Assembly (NCBI GenBank): GCA_963664365.1 | Contig: OY761144.1 | Span: 496,001-560,000 of the forward strand | Length of the DNA stretch: 64,000 nt | Source of the DNA: VXRN01 sp963664365 | Lineage (GTDB): Bacteria > Chloroflexota > Dehalococcoidia > Lucifugimonadales > UBA1123 | Direction of reading: 5' to 3' | Part shown: positions 52,590 to 60,641 of the stretch, piece by piece | How positions within the stretch are numbered: position 1 is the first letter of the stretch | How the letters are laid out: each line of letters opens with the position of its first letter | Position numbers and translations under genes: made by a program | The notes under the pieces: model-generated | What the model saw: only the letters and a program-made list of their open reading frames with translations | What the model was told of the DNA's origin: nothing | Databases searched by the model: none

Positions 52590-53567
52590 CTAATACAGGT
52601 GGCAGACTACTCTGTGACCCGGGACCGGCTCGGTCTCGACCGGTTCTTGGTTTTCGCACGGCTCGAACCTGGACGGGCAGCGCGGGTGGAAGTGGCACCC
52701 CTCCGGCGGATTCACCGGCGAAGGCACCTCGCCGGTCAGGATGATCTCCTCGCGCTCGACGTCCGGGTGGGACGGGAGCGCCGCGGACATCAGCGCCCGC
52801 GTGTACGGGTGCAGCGGGTTGTCGTACAGTTCGTCCGTGGCGGCCTCCTCCACGATTCGGCCCAAGTACATCACGCCCACTTTGTCGCACATGTACCGCA
52901 CCGTCGCCAGGTGGTGCGCTATGAGAAGGTAGGTCAGGTTGTGCTCGTCTTGGAGGTCTTCCAGCAGGTTCATGATCTGCGCGCGGATCGACACGTCCAG
53001 CGCGGAAACAGGCTCATCGAGAATGATCAGCTTCGGATTCAGCGCGAGCGCTCTCGCCACTCCGATCCTCTGACGCTGGCCGCCCGAAAACTCATGCGGG
53101 AACAGAGAGGCTTGGTACTCCTGAAGTCCGACCTCCTCCAGCAGGTCTCCGACGCGGGTCTTGATCTCGCCCCGCGTCATCGGGCTGTTGACCTCCAGCG
53201 GCTCGCCTATGATGCTTCCCACTCTCATACGCGGGTTGAGAGACGCCCACGGGTCTTGAAAGACCGCCTGGACGTTGGCCTTGTAGTTTCGCTGCTCGTC
53301 GCGGTTGAACTGGGTCACGTCCTGCCCCTCGAAGCTGAACGTCCCGTCCGTCGGCTCTTCGAGTTGGAGTATCAGCTTGGCCGTGGTGGACTTTCCGCAG
53401 CCGGACTCGCCCACCAGCCCGTAGGTCGTCCCCTCCTCGATGTCGAAGGTGATGCCGTCGACCGCCTTCAGCATCGCCTTGTTGCGCCTGAAGAGAAAGC
53501 CCGAACCCACCGGGAAATACTTCTTGAGGTCATCTACGTGGAGCAGCGCGCCGTTGCGTGTGGTCAT
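52590..53567 (-). CDS. dppF: Dipeptide-type ABC transporter ATPase, DppF-like (system D)
   Basis: 325-aa ATPase. Start at 53567 has GGAGGCATAGGC upstream; a longer frame to 53708 overlaps the preceding gene and lacks homology. Walker A is GESGCGKST (53-61), the ABC signature FSGGQRQRIGVARAL, Walker B LIILDEPVSALD, and the oligopeptide-type C-terminal cysteine module CHFHPRCPSRFEPC, which in this family can bind an Fe-S cluster or metal. With DppD it powers system D, and may energise systems A, B, C and E, which have no ATPase genes here. Confidence 0.92.
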   Translation of the reverse strand: MTTRNGALLHVDDLKKYFPVGSGFLFRRNKAMLKAVDGITFDIEEGTTYGLVGESGCGKSTTAKLILQLEEPTDGTFSFEGQDVTQFNRDEQRNYKANVQAVFQDPWASLNPRMRVGSIIGEPLEVNSPMTRGEIKTRVGDLLEEVGLQEYQASLFPHEFSGGQRQRIGVARALALNPKLIILDEPVSALDVSIRAQIMNLLEDLQDEHNLTYLLIAHHLATVRYMCDKVGVMYLGRIVEEAATDELYDNPLHPYTRALMSAALPSHPDVEREEIILTGEVPSPVNPPEGCHFHPRCPSRFEPCENQEPVETEPVPGHRVVCHLY

Positions 53568-53589
53568 GCCTATGCCTCCAAATCGGCCT

Positions 53590-54609
53590 TTAACCGGCGG
53601 CCGCGCCGACTTTCGCGCCTTCGCTCTCGCGCATCCAGCACGCCGCCGTCTGGCCTCCGCCGACGTCGAAGTCCGGCGGAAACTCTTCATGACACTTGTC
53701 GAATACATACCGGCATCTCGGCGCGAACGAGCAGCCCTGGGGCAGGTCCCAGAGCGCGGGCGGCTGGCCCGGTATGGAATATAGCCTCTCTTCGGCCTCT
53801 TCCATCTTCGGCACCGACCGGATGAGGGCCTCGGTGTACGGATGGGACGGATTGTTGAATATCTGCCGCACGTCGCCCTGCTCGACGATGCGCCCCGCGT
53901 ACATGACCGCCACCCTGTCGCACATCTTGGCGACGATTCCGAAATCGTGAGTGATGAAGATGATGCCGACTCCGGTCGCCTCCTGGAGTTCCCTCAGCAG
54001 CCTTAGGTACTGCGCCTGGATGGTCGCGTCGAGCGAAGTGGTGGGCTCGTCCGCTATCAGCACCGCGGGGTTGCACGAGATGCCGATTGCGCCGACGACG
54101 CGCTGGCGCATCCCGCCCGATAGCTGGTGAGGATAGTCCCGCATCCGCAATTCGGGCGCCGGAATTCGCACCCTCCGCAGCATCTCCACCACGGTGTTCT
54201 TCAGGCCGGAGCCGCCTAGCCCCTGGTGAATCCTGAGAGTCTCGCCCACCTGGTACTGGATGTCGAAGACGGGGTTGAGCGCGGTCATCGGGTCCTGAAG
54301 CACCATGCCGATACGCTGTCCCCGGACGTTCTCCATCTCGCTCTCGCTGAGCTTGAGGATGTCTTCGCCGTCGAGGAACACCTCTCCGCCGACGATGTGG
54401 CCGGGCGGAGACGGCACGAGGCGCATCACGGACAGCGTAGTGACGGACTTGCCGGATCCCGACTCGCCGACGATTCCGAGCGTCTCCCCGCGCCTTAGCT
54501 GGAAGCTCACGCCGTCCACCGCCTTCACAACGCCCCAGCGAGTTACGAAATACGTGCGCAGGTCCCTTACGTCGAGTACCAAGTCGCCGTTTCCGTTCGA
54601 GGAAGCCAT
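53590..54609 (-). CDS. dppD: Dipeptide-type ABC transporter ATPase, DppD-like (system D)
   Basis: 339-aa ATPase, start at 54609 (MASSNGNGD) with a GGACGGGA site. Walker A GESGSGKS (48-55), signature LSGGMRQRVVGAIGI, Walker B VLIADEPTTSLD, and the C-terminal cysteine module GCSFAPRCRYVFDKC. First gene of the system D operon (DppD, DppF, lipoprotein, DppB, DppC, perhaps then the dehydratase). It ends 22 nt before dppF begins. A weak promoter candidate is at 54655-54683. Confidence 0.92.
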   Translation of the reverse strand: MASSNGNGDLVLDVRDLRTYFVTRWGVVKAVDGVSFQLRRGETLGIVGESGSGKSVTTLSVMRLVPSPPGHIVGGEVFLDGEDILKLSESEMENVRGQRIGMVLQDPMTALNPVFDIQYQVGETLRIHQGLGGSGLKNTVVEMLRRVRIPAPELRMRDYPHQLSGGMRQRVVGAIGISCNPAVLIADEPTTSLDATIQAQYLRLLRELQEATGVGIIFITHDFGIVAKMCDRVAVMYAGRIVEQGDVRQIFNNPSHPYTEALIRSVPKMEEAEERLYSIPGQPPALWDLPQGCSFAPRCRYVFDKCHEEFPPDFDVGGGQTAACWMRESEGAKVGAAAG

Positions 54610-54654
54610 GCCAATCCCGTCCTTACACACGTGGGGCCGTTTTCGTTCTGCCCC

Positions 54655-54683
54655 AATATAGACAATGAAGGCGCAAAGCGCAA
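54655..54683 (-). promoter_or_regulatory. Weak candidate promoter of the system D operon
   Basis: On the minus strand TTGCGC (54678-54683), 17 nt, TATATT (54655-54660), 45 nt before the dppD start. The -35 match is poor. Confidence 0.35.
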
Positions 54684-54826
54684 CAGGGAGTAGGGGATAG
54701 GGGATGGTGGTTGTCTGAATCAGGATGGGCGGGATGAGAGGATAGGTAGGATTCGATTAAAAGCCGATTCGTACACGCAGGATCGGCCCCCATTGATACA
54801 AATCATTGGGGTTATTGAAGCCAGCC

Positions 54827-55075
54827 TCAGTTTCTGGCACGTATGCCTCCAAAGAGTGCAGAGACCGGCAGAGTCGTGGGGGGCGCGCCTATCTGCCTGA
54901 TCAGATAAGGCCCTCGTCCAAAGCGCTCGATGGCAAACCTGGTGGAGTCTTCGGAGGTGTCGAAGAACCCAGCGGCCCGGCCTTCGTGGATGACCACCCA
55001 TTCGTTGAAGTGGTCCCGCTCAAGCTCAATCCGCATCGCGCCGTAGGCTTCAATTTCCTGTTCGAGTGTTGCCAT
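54827..55075 (-). CDS. Small conserved protein (DUF5678-like), paralogue of the 17474 gene
   Basis: 82-aa protein reading AYGAMRIELERDHFNEWVV, then FDTSEDSTRFAIERFGRGPY and LIRQIGAPPTTLP. It aligns end to end with the 17474 product, roughly half of the residues identical. A GAGGAGG site lies just upstream of the ATG. Unlike the 17474 gene it has no aspartyl-protease-like gene after it. It shares with that gene an upstream element (here 55260-55375). A TACACAGTGTA palindrome (55107-55117) lies in its likely promoter region. Function unknown. Confidence 0.7.
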   Translation of the reverse strand: MATLEQEIEAYGAMRIELERDHFNEWVVIHEGRAAGFFDTSEDSTRFAIERFGRGPYLIRQIGAPPTTLPVSALFGGIRARN

Positions 55076-55259
55076 AGATGCACCTCCTCGGGCAAAGGAT
55101 ATACCCTACACAGTGTACCACATACAAACTTCAGCACGGTGTGCGCTCCTCCTACGGCCGTCTCATAGAACCTTCAGATTTGAAGTTTTCACCCTCGCGT
55201 GTGGGACCCTAGCAGCCCGGTATCGGGGCAAGGGGTAGGGTTATGCGGGGTGTCCGTAG

Positions 55260-55375
55260 TTGATACGCTCCGTATCAACTTAGTTGAAGTGAATGGTTTC
55301 TGCGCTGGAAAAGTTTTTTGAAATGCCTGCCCTAGCTGCCCTTTCTGCCCTGCCCAAAGCTGGCTCAGCTTTGGA
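55260..55375 (+). repeat. Upstream element shared with 17194-17290
   Basis: Contains GAAAAGTTTTTTGAAATGCC (55308-55327), exactly the reverse complement of 17230-17249, plus looser similarity on each side. CTGCCCT units repeat here (55331-55353 and again near 55405-55435). Confidence 0.6.
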
Positions 55376-55694
55376 AAATTCAGGGCAGCTATGATTTTTG
55401 ACCTGCCCTGACCTGCCCTTTCTGCCCTGAGATGTGACGATTCGGCCCTTCTTTGAACTGTTGTACGGATTATAGTGGCAGCCGTGGTTCGCGTCAAGGG
55501 ATGGCGCGCGGCCCCTGTCCTGATCGGGTAGGCGGTGTCACTCCAATCACAGTTCAGACACCCCACCAACAACTAACCACTATCCACTCACGCATAAAAT
55601 CCCGTCCATCCCCACAATCCCCAAAATCCAGCTTCAGACTCCCCCTTACACCTTACCCCTTATTCCCTACCTGTACCCCTCGATTTCTCAACGC

Positions 55695-55723
55695 TTGACG
55701 GGGGGGGAAGAAAGTGGTATAAC
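55695..55723 (+). promoter_or_regulatory. Sigma70-type promoter of system E
   Basis: TTGACG (55695-55700), 17 nt with a G-tract, TATAAC (55718-55723), 91 nt before the start. Same boxes and surroundings as the system A promoter. Confidence 0.75.
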
Positions 55724-55814
55724 TCCCAAGTCCCGTCACGGGGACAGGTTTCGCGCCGTTGCGGACCGTTTCGACTAGCGCGTCTTGTGTGGGCGCCAAC
55801 AGGGAGGCATCCTC

Positions 55815-58247
55815 ATGCTTACATCTAATTCATTGCGTTGGTTGGTCGTAGTTGCAGGAGCCGCAATGCTGTTGGCGTTCGGCGCGGCGTGCGGAGACGA
55901 TCCCGAGCCTACGCCTGCCCCTGCGCCCGCAGGCATTACCGCAGCGGACTTGCAGGCCGCGATGGCGAGCATCCAGATACCGGAAGGCCTGTCCGAGGAC
56001 GACGTCACCAAGATAGTCGAGGGCGCGGCCCAGCCAGGGCTCTCTGCCGACGAGGTCAGCAAGATTGTCTCCGACCAGCTGGACGCGCAGCCCGGCATCT
56101 CTGCCGAGGACCTGCAAAAGGCGGTCGATGAAGCTGTGGGCATGGCCATGGCGGAGATGCCGACCGCCGACCCCGGGGTGACAGCGGCGGACTTGCGGGC
56201 CGCGATCTCGGGCATCGAGATACCGGAAGGTCTGTCTGAGGCCGACGTCACCAGGATTGTCGAGGGCGCGGCCCAGCCCGGGCTCTCCGCCGCCGAGGTC
56301 AGCAAGATAGTCTCCGACCAGTTGGCCGAGCAGCCCGGCATCTCTGCCGAGGACCTGCAAAAGGCGGTCGATGAGGCTGTGATGGCGGCCGGTGGCATAA
56401 CTGCCGCTGATTTGCAGGCGGCGATCGCGGGTATCCAGATACCGGAAGGGTTGACTCAAGACGACGTCAGCAAGATAGTCGAGGGCGCGATGCAACCCGG
56501 GCTCTCTGCCGACGAGGTCAGCAAGATTGTCTCCGACCAGCTGGACGCGCAGCCCGGCATCACCGCCATGGACCTGCAGAAGGCGGTAGATGCCGCGGTG
56601 GTGTTGGCGGTTGCGGCGGCGGTTCCAGCGACTCCCGCGCCGGCAGATGTCATGCAATATGACACCTTCGACGTTGCATTTCAGCAAGTCGTCACGTTCG
56701 GCAATGACTACACGGTCAGGACCGCCCCGGAAATAGGGTTTGCCGGCTCCATCTCCAGCGAGCCAATGCTTAAGCTGAACGGGAATGGAGAAGTCGTCCC
56801 CCAGCTCATTTCGGAGTGGTCTCTCGACGACTCCGGCACGGTGTGGACGTTCAAGGTCCAGCAAGGCGTCGAGTTCCACAGGGGCTGGGGCAATGTGACC
56901 AGCGATGACGTCATCTTCTCCCTGCAGGAAATCGGCGGGGAAGACAGCCTCAACTCTTGGGCGGGTACGGCGCGAGAATATGCTGCCGTTGAAGGCGGAG
57001 GGGCAACCAAAGTCGATGACTACACGCTGAGCGTGGACCTGGTTGCTCCTAAGAGGGGCATCCTGGATTTCTTAATTCAGCCGGCGATTGTTGTTCTCAG
57101 CAAATCCGTCTTCGACTCGCTGGGGCGGGAAGCGGCAGGTCCGCTGGGTATCGGCACCGGGCCCTGGCTGTTTGAGGAGGAAAGCCTCCACGAATACTGG
57201 AGGTTCAGCGCCTTAGAAGAACACTATCGTAAAGCCCCTGAGTTCGCCGAGCTAGTGTTCTGGCAGATTCCCGAAGAGTCCGCCCGGCTGGCTGGCTTCC
57301 TGACGGGAAAACTGGACTCCTTCCTGATGAACTTCGACTCAAAACCCTCCCTGGACAAGGTACCAGGCATCCAGTACATGGCTATCCCCAACGGTACCTC
57401 CGCGCACCTCGGGCTGCATCCGAACCACTATGTGGGGATGGGAGAAGCGGACTTCGAAGAACGGCGTCCGGGCGCGTTCAACTGCCTTAAGGACGACGCA
57501 TGTCCCTGGGTATCCCCGAACCCGGACATCAACTCTCCAGAATGGGAGCGGGCCAGAAAAGTCCGGGAAGCCATGCTTATCTCCGTCGATAGGCAGGCAA
57601 TAGTGGACAGTTTCCTGGATGGAGAGGGGTTGGCCCAGTCTTTGTGGACCTGGGAAAACGCGGTACACAGGCTCCCTCCCAAGTACAGGGAGTGGGAGTT
57701 CAACCCTGGCCGGGCCCGGCAGCTTCTGAATGAAGCCGGCTACGGAGATGGCTTCGATATGATCGTAACTGCCAGTACCCGCGGCGTCGCCGGTGAACAC
57801 GCATCCTGTGAGGCCGTGGCGGAATACTTCGAAGATATCGGAATCCGTACCCAAATCGACCGCGTGCCCTATACCGTCATCGGGCCGAAACTTAACGGCC
57901 GGGCTTACGTTGGTCTGAACTGCCATGGCACAGGTGGCCGGGCCAGCCCGGCGACCATAATGCACATTCTTTATGGAAGTGGGTCGGGCTTTTCGGGAGG
58001 ATTCGACCATCCCATAATGGACGACTTGATAGACCAGATGAATGCCGCAGTAGATGAGGAGGTCCACTGGGCAAAACTGATCGAAATCGCTGCCTTCGTC
58101 TACGACAACGCTCTGGACAGCGGGCTGTACACTGTCAACCTTCTGTTCCCGCTGGGCCCCGGGGTTGTCGAGTGGTCGGAACACATTAACTATGCTGAGT
58201 CAAGGAATCTGGGATCGTACGAATACGCGAAGCACCGGGAAGAGTAG
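55815..58247 (+). CDS. ABC transporter substrate-binding lipoprotein with three 67-residue repeats (system E)
   Basis: 810-aa SBP_bac_5-class lipoprotein. Start at 55815 (GGGAGG upstream) gives a signal peptide ending AFGAAC with Cys26. After a PEPTPAPAPAG spacer come three near-identical 67-residue helical repeats at ~41-107, 122-188 and 195-261, each containing ITAADLQAA, IPEGLSEDDVTKIVEGA, QPGLSADEVSKIVSDQL and PGISAEDLQKAVDEA. The binding domain follows from ~275 (WTFKVQQGVEFHRGWGNV). Leader and signal peptide match system A while the linker does not. First gene of system E. Confidence 0.9.
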   Translation: MLTSNSLRWLVVVAGAAMLLAFGAACGDDPEPTPAPAPAGITAADLQAAMASIQIPEGLSEDDVTKIVEGAAQPGLSADEVSKIVSDQLDAQPGISAEDLQKAVDEAVGMAMAEMPTADPGVTAADLRAAISGIEIPEGLSEADVTRIVEGAAQPGLSAAEVSKIVSDQLAEQPGISAEDLQKAVDEAVMAAGGITAADLQAAIAGIQIPEGLTQDDVSKIVEGAMQPGLSADEVSKIVSDQLDAQPGITAMDLQKAVDAAVVLAVAAAVPATPAPADVMQYDTFDVAFQQVVTFGNDYTVRTAPEIGFAGSISSEPMLKLNGNGEVVPQLISEWSLDDSGTVWTFKVQQGVEFHRGWGNVTSDDVIFSLQEIGGEDSLNSWAGTAREYAAVEGGGATKVDDYTLSVDLVAPKRGILDFLIQPAIVVLSKSVFDSLGREAAGPLGIGTGPWLFEEESLHEYWRFSALEEHYRKAPEFAELVFWQIPEESARLAGFLTGKLDSFLMNFDSKPSLDKVPGIQYMAIPNGTSAHLGLHPNHYVGMGEADFEERRPGAFNCLKDDACPWVSPNPDINSPEWERARKVREAMLISVDRQAIVDSFLDGEGLAQSLWTWENAVHRLPPKYREWEFNPGRARQLLNEAGYGDGFDMIVTASTRGVAGEHASCEAVAEYFEDIGIRTQIDRVPYTVIGPKLNGRAYVGLNCHGTGGRASPATIMHILYGSGSGFSGGFDHPIMDDLIDQMNAAVDEEVHWAKLIEIAAFVYDNALDSGLYTVNLLFPLGPGVVEWSEHINYAESRNLGSYEYAKHREE
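55935..56597 (+). repeat. Three tandem ~201-bp coding repeats in the system E lipoprotein
   Basis: Units at 55935-56135, 56178-56378 and 56397-56597, separated by 42 and 18 nt. Stretches such as GCCGACGAGGTCAGCAAGAT recur almost exactly, so copy number may change by recombination. Confidence 0.85.
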
Positions 58248-58312
58248 CGCGCCCGTTCAGCCTGAATACGACCAGATACCAACCACCCCGTCCCGTCATT
58301 ACCATGAAAATC

Positions 58313-58350
58313 CCCTCTCCCAAGTCTGGGAGAGGGTTAGGGTGAGGGTT
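58313..58350. repeat. Dispersed hairpin repeat R1, copy 5
   Basis: CCCTCTCCC (58313-58321), loop AAGTCT, GGGAGAGGG (58328-58336), then TTAGGGTGAGGGTT. Confidence 0.85.
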
Positions 58351-58407
58351 GTGAATGAGATGCTGCCCAATTTGCATCCCTCTTATGTGGCCTGACAAGG
58401 CCATGGT

Positions 58408-58429
58408 GATTCCGGCGAAGGCCGGAATC
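58408..58429. repeat. Short perfect hairpin
   Basis: GATTCCGGC, loop GAAG, GCCGGAATC. A common type of dispersed intergenic repeat; no second copy found here. Confidence 0.55.
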
Positions 58430-58469
58430 CAGAGGGGCGGGGTGGAGCTATAGCAGGTCGCCGGTACTA

Positions 58470-58518
58470 GACACAGCCATAAAGTGTTGCAGCAGTTCCC
58501 CACAGTGGTAGCTGTGTC
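58470..58518 (+). other. Stem-loop with GACACAGC/GCTGTGTC arms
   Basis: Perfect 8-bp arms at 58470-58477 and 58511-58518 around a 33-nt loop; pairing extends outward by ACT/AGT with one bulge. It lies 91 nt before the DppB-like start. RNA or DNA role unknown. Confidence 0.4.
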
Positions 58519-58553
58519 AGTCTAATGTGCGCCGCCTCGCGGGAGCGACAAGC

Positions 58554-58574
58554 CCCTCTCCCTCAGGGAGAGGG
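58554..58574. repeat. Dispersed hairpin repeat R1, copy 6
   Basis: CCCTCTCCC (58554-58562), loop TCA, GGGAGAGGG (58566-58574), 35 nt before the DppB-like start codon. Confidence 0.8.
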
Positions 58575-58609
58575 TGAAAAGAATGACCCTAGAGGGCTAG
58601 CCCAGCAAC

Positions 58610-59527
58610 ATGCAACGGTTTTTGGCGCGCCGACTCGTTTTAGCGATAATCACTCTATTTGCTGTATCCGTGATTGTTTTCGCTATGGCTCGGATAGCAG
58701 GCGACCCGCGCACAATCATGCTGGGCGACTTTACCACCCGACAGCAGTACGAGAGGGTCGGTGAGAGGCTGGGACTGGACAAGCCCTACTACGAACAGTA
58801 CTGGATCTTTCTGACGGGCGCCTTACGAGGCGATTTCGGCACCTCAACCGCAACAACAGCGCCAGTTACCGAATTGATATTGGAGCGTCTCGCAGCAACG
58901 TTACAGCTTGCGGGCGTCGCCTTCCTCTTCTCAATAATAGCGGGGGTGCCGTTGGGGGTCCTGTCCGCGGTGAAACGAGGCAGTATTTACGATCAGATCG
59001 GCAAGTTTGTGGCGCTCGTCGCCCAGTCCGCCCCATCATTTTGGATTGGCATTATGCTGATCTTTTTCTTCTCCGTTGGCCTGGGGTGGGTGCCTTCTTC
59101 AGGTCGCGGAGAATGGAACAGCATCTTTCTTCCAGCCATTAGTTTAGGATGGTTCTTCGTGGCGGCCAACATGCGGCTGGTGCGCTCAGCCATGCTCGAT
59201 GCACTCGATTCAGAGTACATCAAGCTGGCCAAGGCCAAGGGAGTGGGCAGCACAGGGGTCATCTGGAAGCACGCCCTGCGAAATGCCTTGATCCCCCCAC
59301 TGACCCTCGCAGGGGTTGCCCTGGGCAATTTGGTGGCCGGATCGATCTCCATAGAGCTGGTCTTCGCCTGGCCTGGGTTGGGGCAGTTGTCAATTAGCTC
59401 CACTCTGCAGTCCGATTACCCGGTTCTCCAGGCGGTGGTGATCGTCTTCACCCTACTGTACCTTGCGGCCGCGTTCCTGGTGGACGTCCTGTACGCCTTC
59501 ATCGACCCTAGAATCCGTTACGCTTAG
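58610..59527 (+). CDS. Dipeptide-type ABC transporter permease, DppB-like (system E)
   Basis: 305-aa OppB/DppB-family permease, MQRFLARRLVLAIITLFAVS start. Shorter than the others because the outer segment after helix one is short. Docking loop KLAKAKGVGSTGVIWKHALR; C-terminus YAFIDPRIRYA. The first of two permeases, 18 nt before the DppC-like gene. It is the most divergent DppB in the window. Confidence 0.93.
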   Translation: MQRFLARRLVLAIITLFAVSVIVFAMARIAGDPRTIMLGDFTTRQQYERVGERLGLDKPYYEQYWIFLTGALRGDFGTSTATTAPVTELILERLAATLQLAGVAFLFSIIAGVPLGVLSAVKRGSIYDQIGKFVALVAQSAPSFWIGIMLIFFFSVGLGWVPSSGRGEWNSIFLPAISLGWFFVAANMRLVRSAMLDALDSEYIKLAKAKGVGSTGVIWKHALRNALIPPLTLAGVALGNLVAGSISIELVFAWPGLGQLSISSTLQSDYPVLQAVVIVFTLLYLAAAFLVDVLYAFIDPRIRYA

Positions 59528-59545
59528 AGGTCTCGAGAGTTTATA

Positions 59546-60586
59546 GTGACAGAATCAATCCTTGACCGCCCATCGCGCCGGATTGACCGAGTATTAGGCA
59601 TTTGGCGGCTGATCAGACGGCTGCCGATTGTATCCATAGTCCTTTTGTCTTTGGTGGTGGTTACCGGGGTCTTCGCAAACTTCATAGCGCCCCATGACCC
59701 AACCGACGCCAGCGTGAGACAAAGACTCCAGCCGCCATTCTGGGGCGGCCCAAGGACTGCGGAAAAGCTGGTGGTGGAAGTCCCTCAGCCCGGACAACTC
59801 AGCTCCCAAGTGTCACTGGAACAGGCCCGCGAACAGGATCCGAACGTAAATCTGGGCGACACGATACTGATGGCCTCCGGGCCTGGGACAAAGGCCGGAG
59901 GCAGTACCGAATACTTGCTGGGCACAGACCAATTGGGGCGAGACATCCTGAGCCGGATTGTATTCGGGGCGCGCATCTCGCTGGTCGTAGCGGCGGTGAC
60001 TCTTGGGATCGGCGGCGGGCTAGGAGTGTTGTTGGGGCTGGTATCCGGCTGGTATGGGGGATGGGTGGACGAGGTGGTGATGCGCCTGGTGGACCTTATT
60101 CTTGCGATACCGTTGGTCCTCGTGGCGCTGGTTTTGGTGGTCACGATCGGCCAGTCCTTCGAAATGATCATCGGGGTTCTGGCGGTGTGGATATGGCCGC
60201 GGTTTGCCCGAATGGTGCGCGGCGAGGTATTACAGCTAAAGACGCTGGACTACGTATCCCTGGCCAGGGTCGCCGGAGCGTCCACCCCCAGGATATTGCT
60301 AAACCACCTGCTGCCGGGGACCGCCAACACCATCATAGTCGTGGCCACACTGCAGGTGGGCATCGTCATCCTGGTGGAAGCGACGCTGAGTTTCGTGGGC
60401 GCCGGGATACCCCCGCCCGAGCCGGCCTGGGGCGCCATGGTGGCCGACGGTCGAGACCAGATGGCCGATGCCTGGTGGGTGGCTGCCATGCCAGGAATTG
60501 CAATTCTTCTGACGGTTATGTCCCTGAACCTCTTCGGTGACTGGCTGAGGGACAAACTGGACCCGAAACTGCGCCAAATAGAATAG
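59546..60586 (+). CDS. Dipeptide-type ABC transporter permease, DppC-like (system E)
   Basis: 346-aa OppC/DppC-family permease, GTG start. It has a ~45-residue hydrophilic insertion after the first helix (QLSSQVSLEQAREQDPNVN) not seen in the other four, then LLGTDQLGRDILSRIVFGAR. The docking loop is SLARVAGASTPRILLNHLLP and the end is DKLDPKLRQIE. The AKR gene follows at 55 nt. Confidence 0.92.
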   Translation: MTESILDRPSRRIDRVLGIWRLIRRLPIVSIVLLSLVVVTGVFANFIAPHDPTDASVRQRLQPPFWGGPRTAEKLVVEVPQPGQLSSQVSLEQAREQDPNVNLGDTILMASGPGTKAGGSTEYLLGTDQLGRDILSRIVFGARISLVVAAVTLGIGGGLGVLLGLVSGWYGGWVDEVVMRLVDLILAIPLVLVALVLVVTIGQSFEMIIGVLAVWIWPRFARMVRGEVLQLKTLDYVSLARVAGASTPRILLNHLLPGTANTIIVVATLQVGIVILVEATLSFVGAGIPPPEPAWGAMVADGRDQMADAWWVAAMPGIAILLTVMSLNLFGDWLRDKLDPKLRQIE

Positions 60587-60641
60587 TCGCGGGCAAGCAG
60601 CGGTGAGAGAATGCTGCGAAGTTTAGTAATGGAGGTCATTC

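Larger units (their letters stand above)
55076..55814. other. 739-nt divergent intergenic region
   Basis: From left: leader of the 54827 gene with an 11-bp palindrome (55107-55117), the element at 55260-55375 with CTGCCCT-rich repeats continuing to ~55435, then ~260 nt homologous to the system A leader (5490-5760, reverse strand), carrying the system E promoter. No gene seen. Confidence 0.7.
58248..58609. other. 362-nt spacer between lipoprotein and permeases of system E
   Basis: Packed with inverted repeats: R1 at 58313-58350, a GATTCCGGC/GCCGGAATC hairpin at 58408-58429, a long stem-loop at 58470-58518, and R1 again at 58554-58574. No gene seen. Spacers with hairpins at the same place occur in systems A and B. 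Confidence 0.7.
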
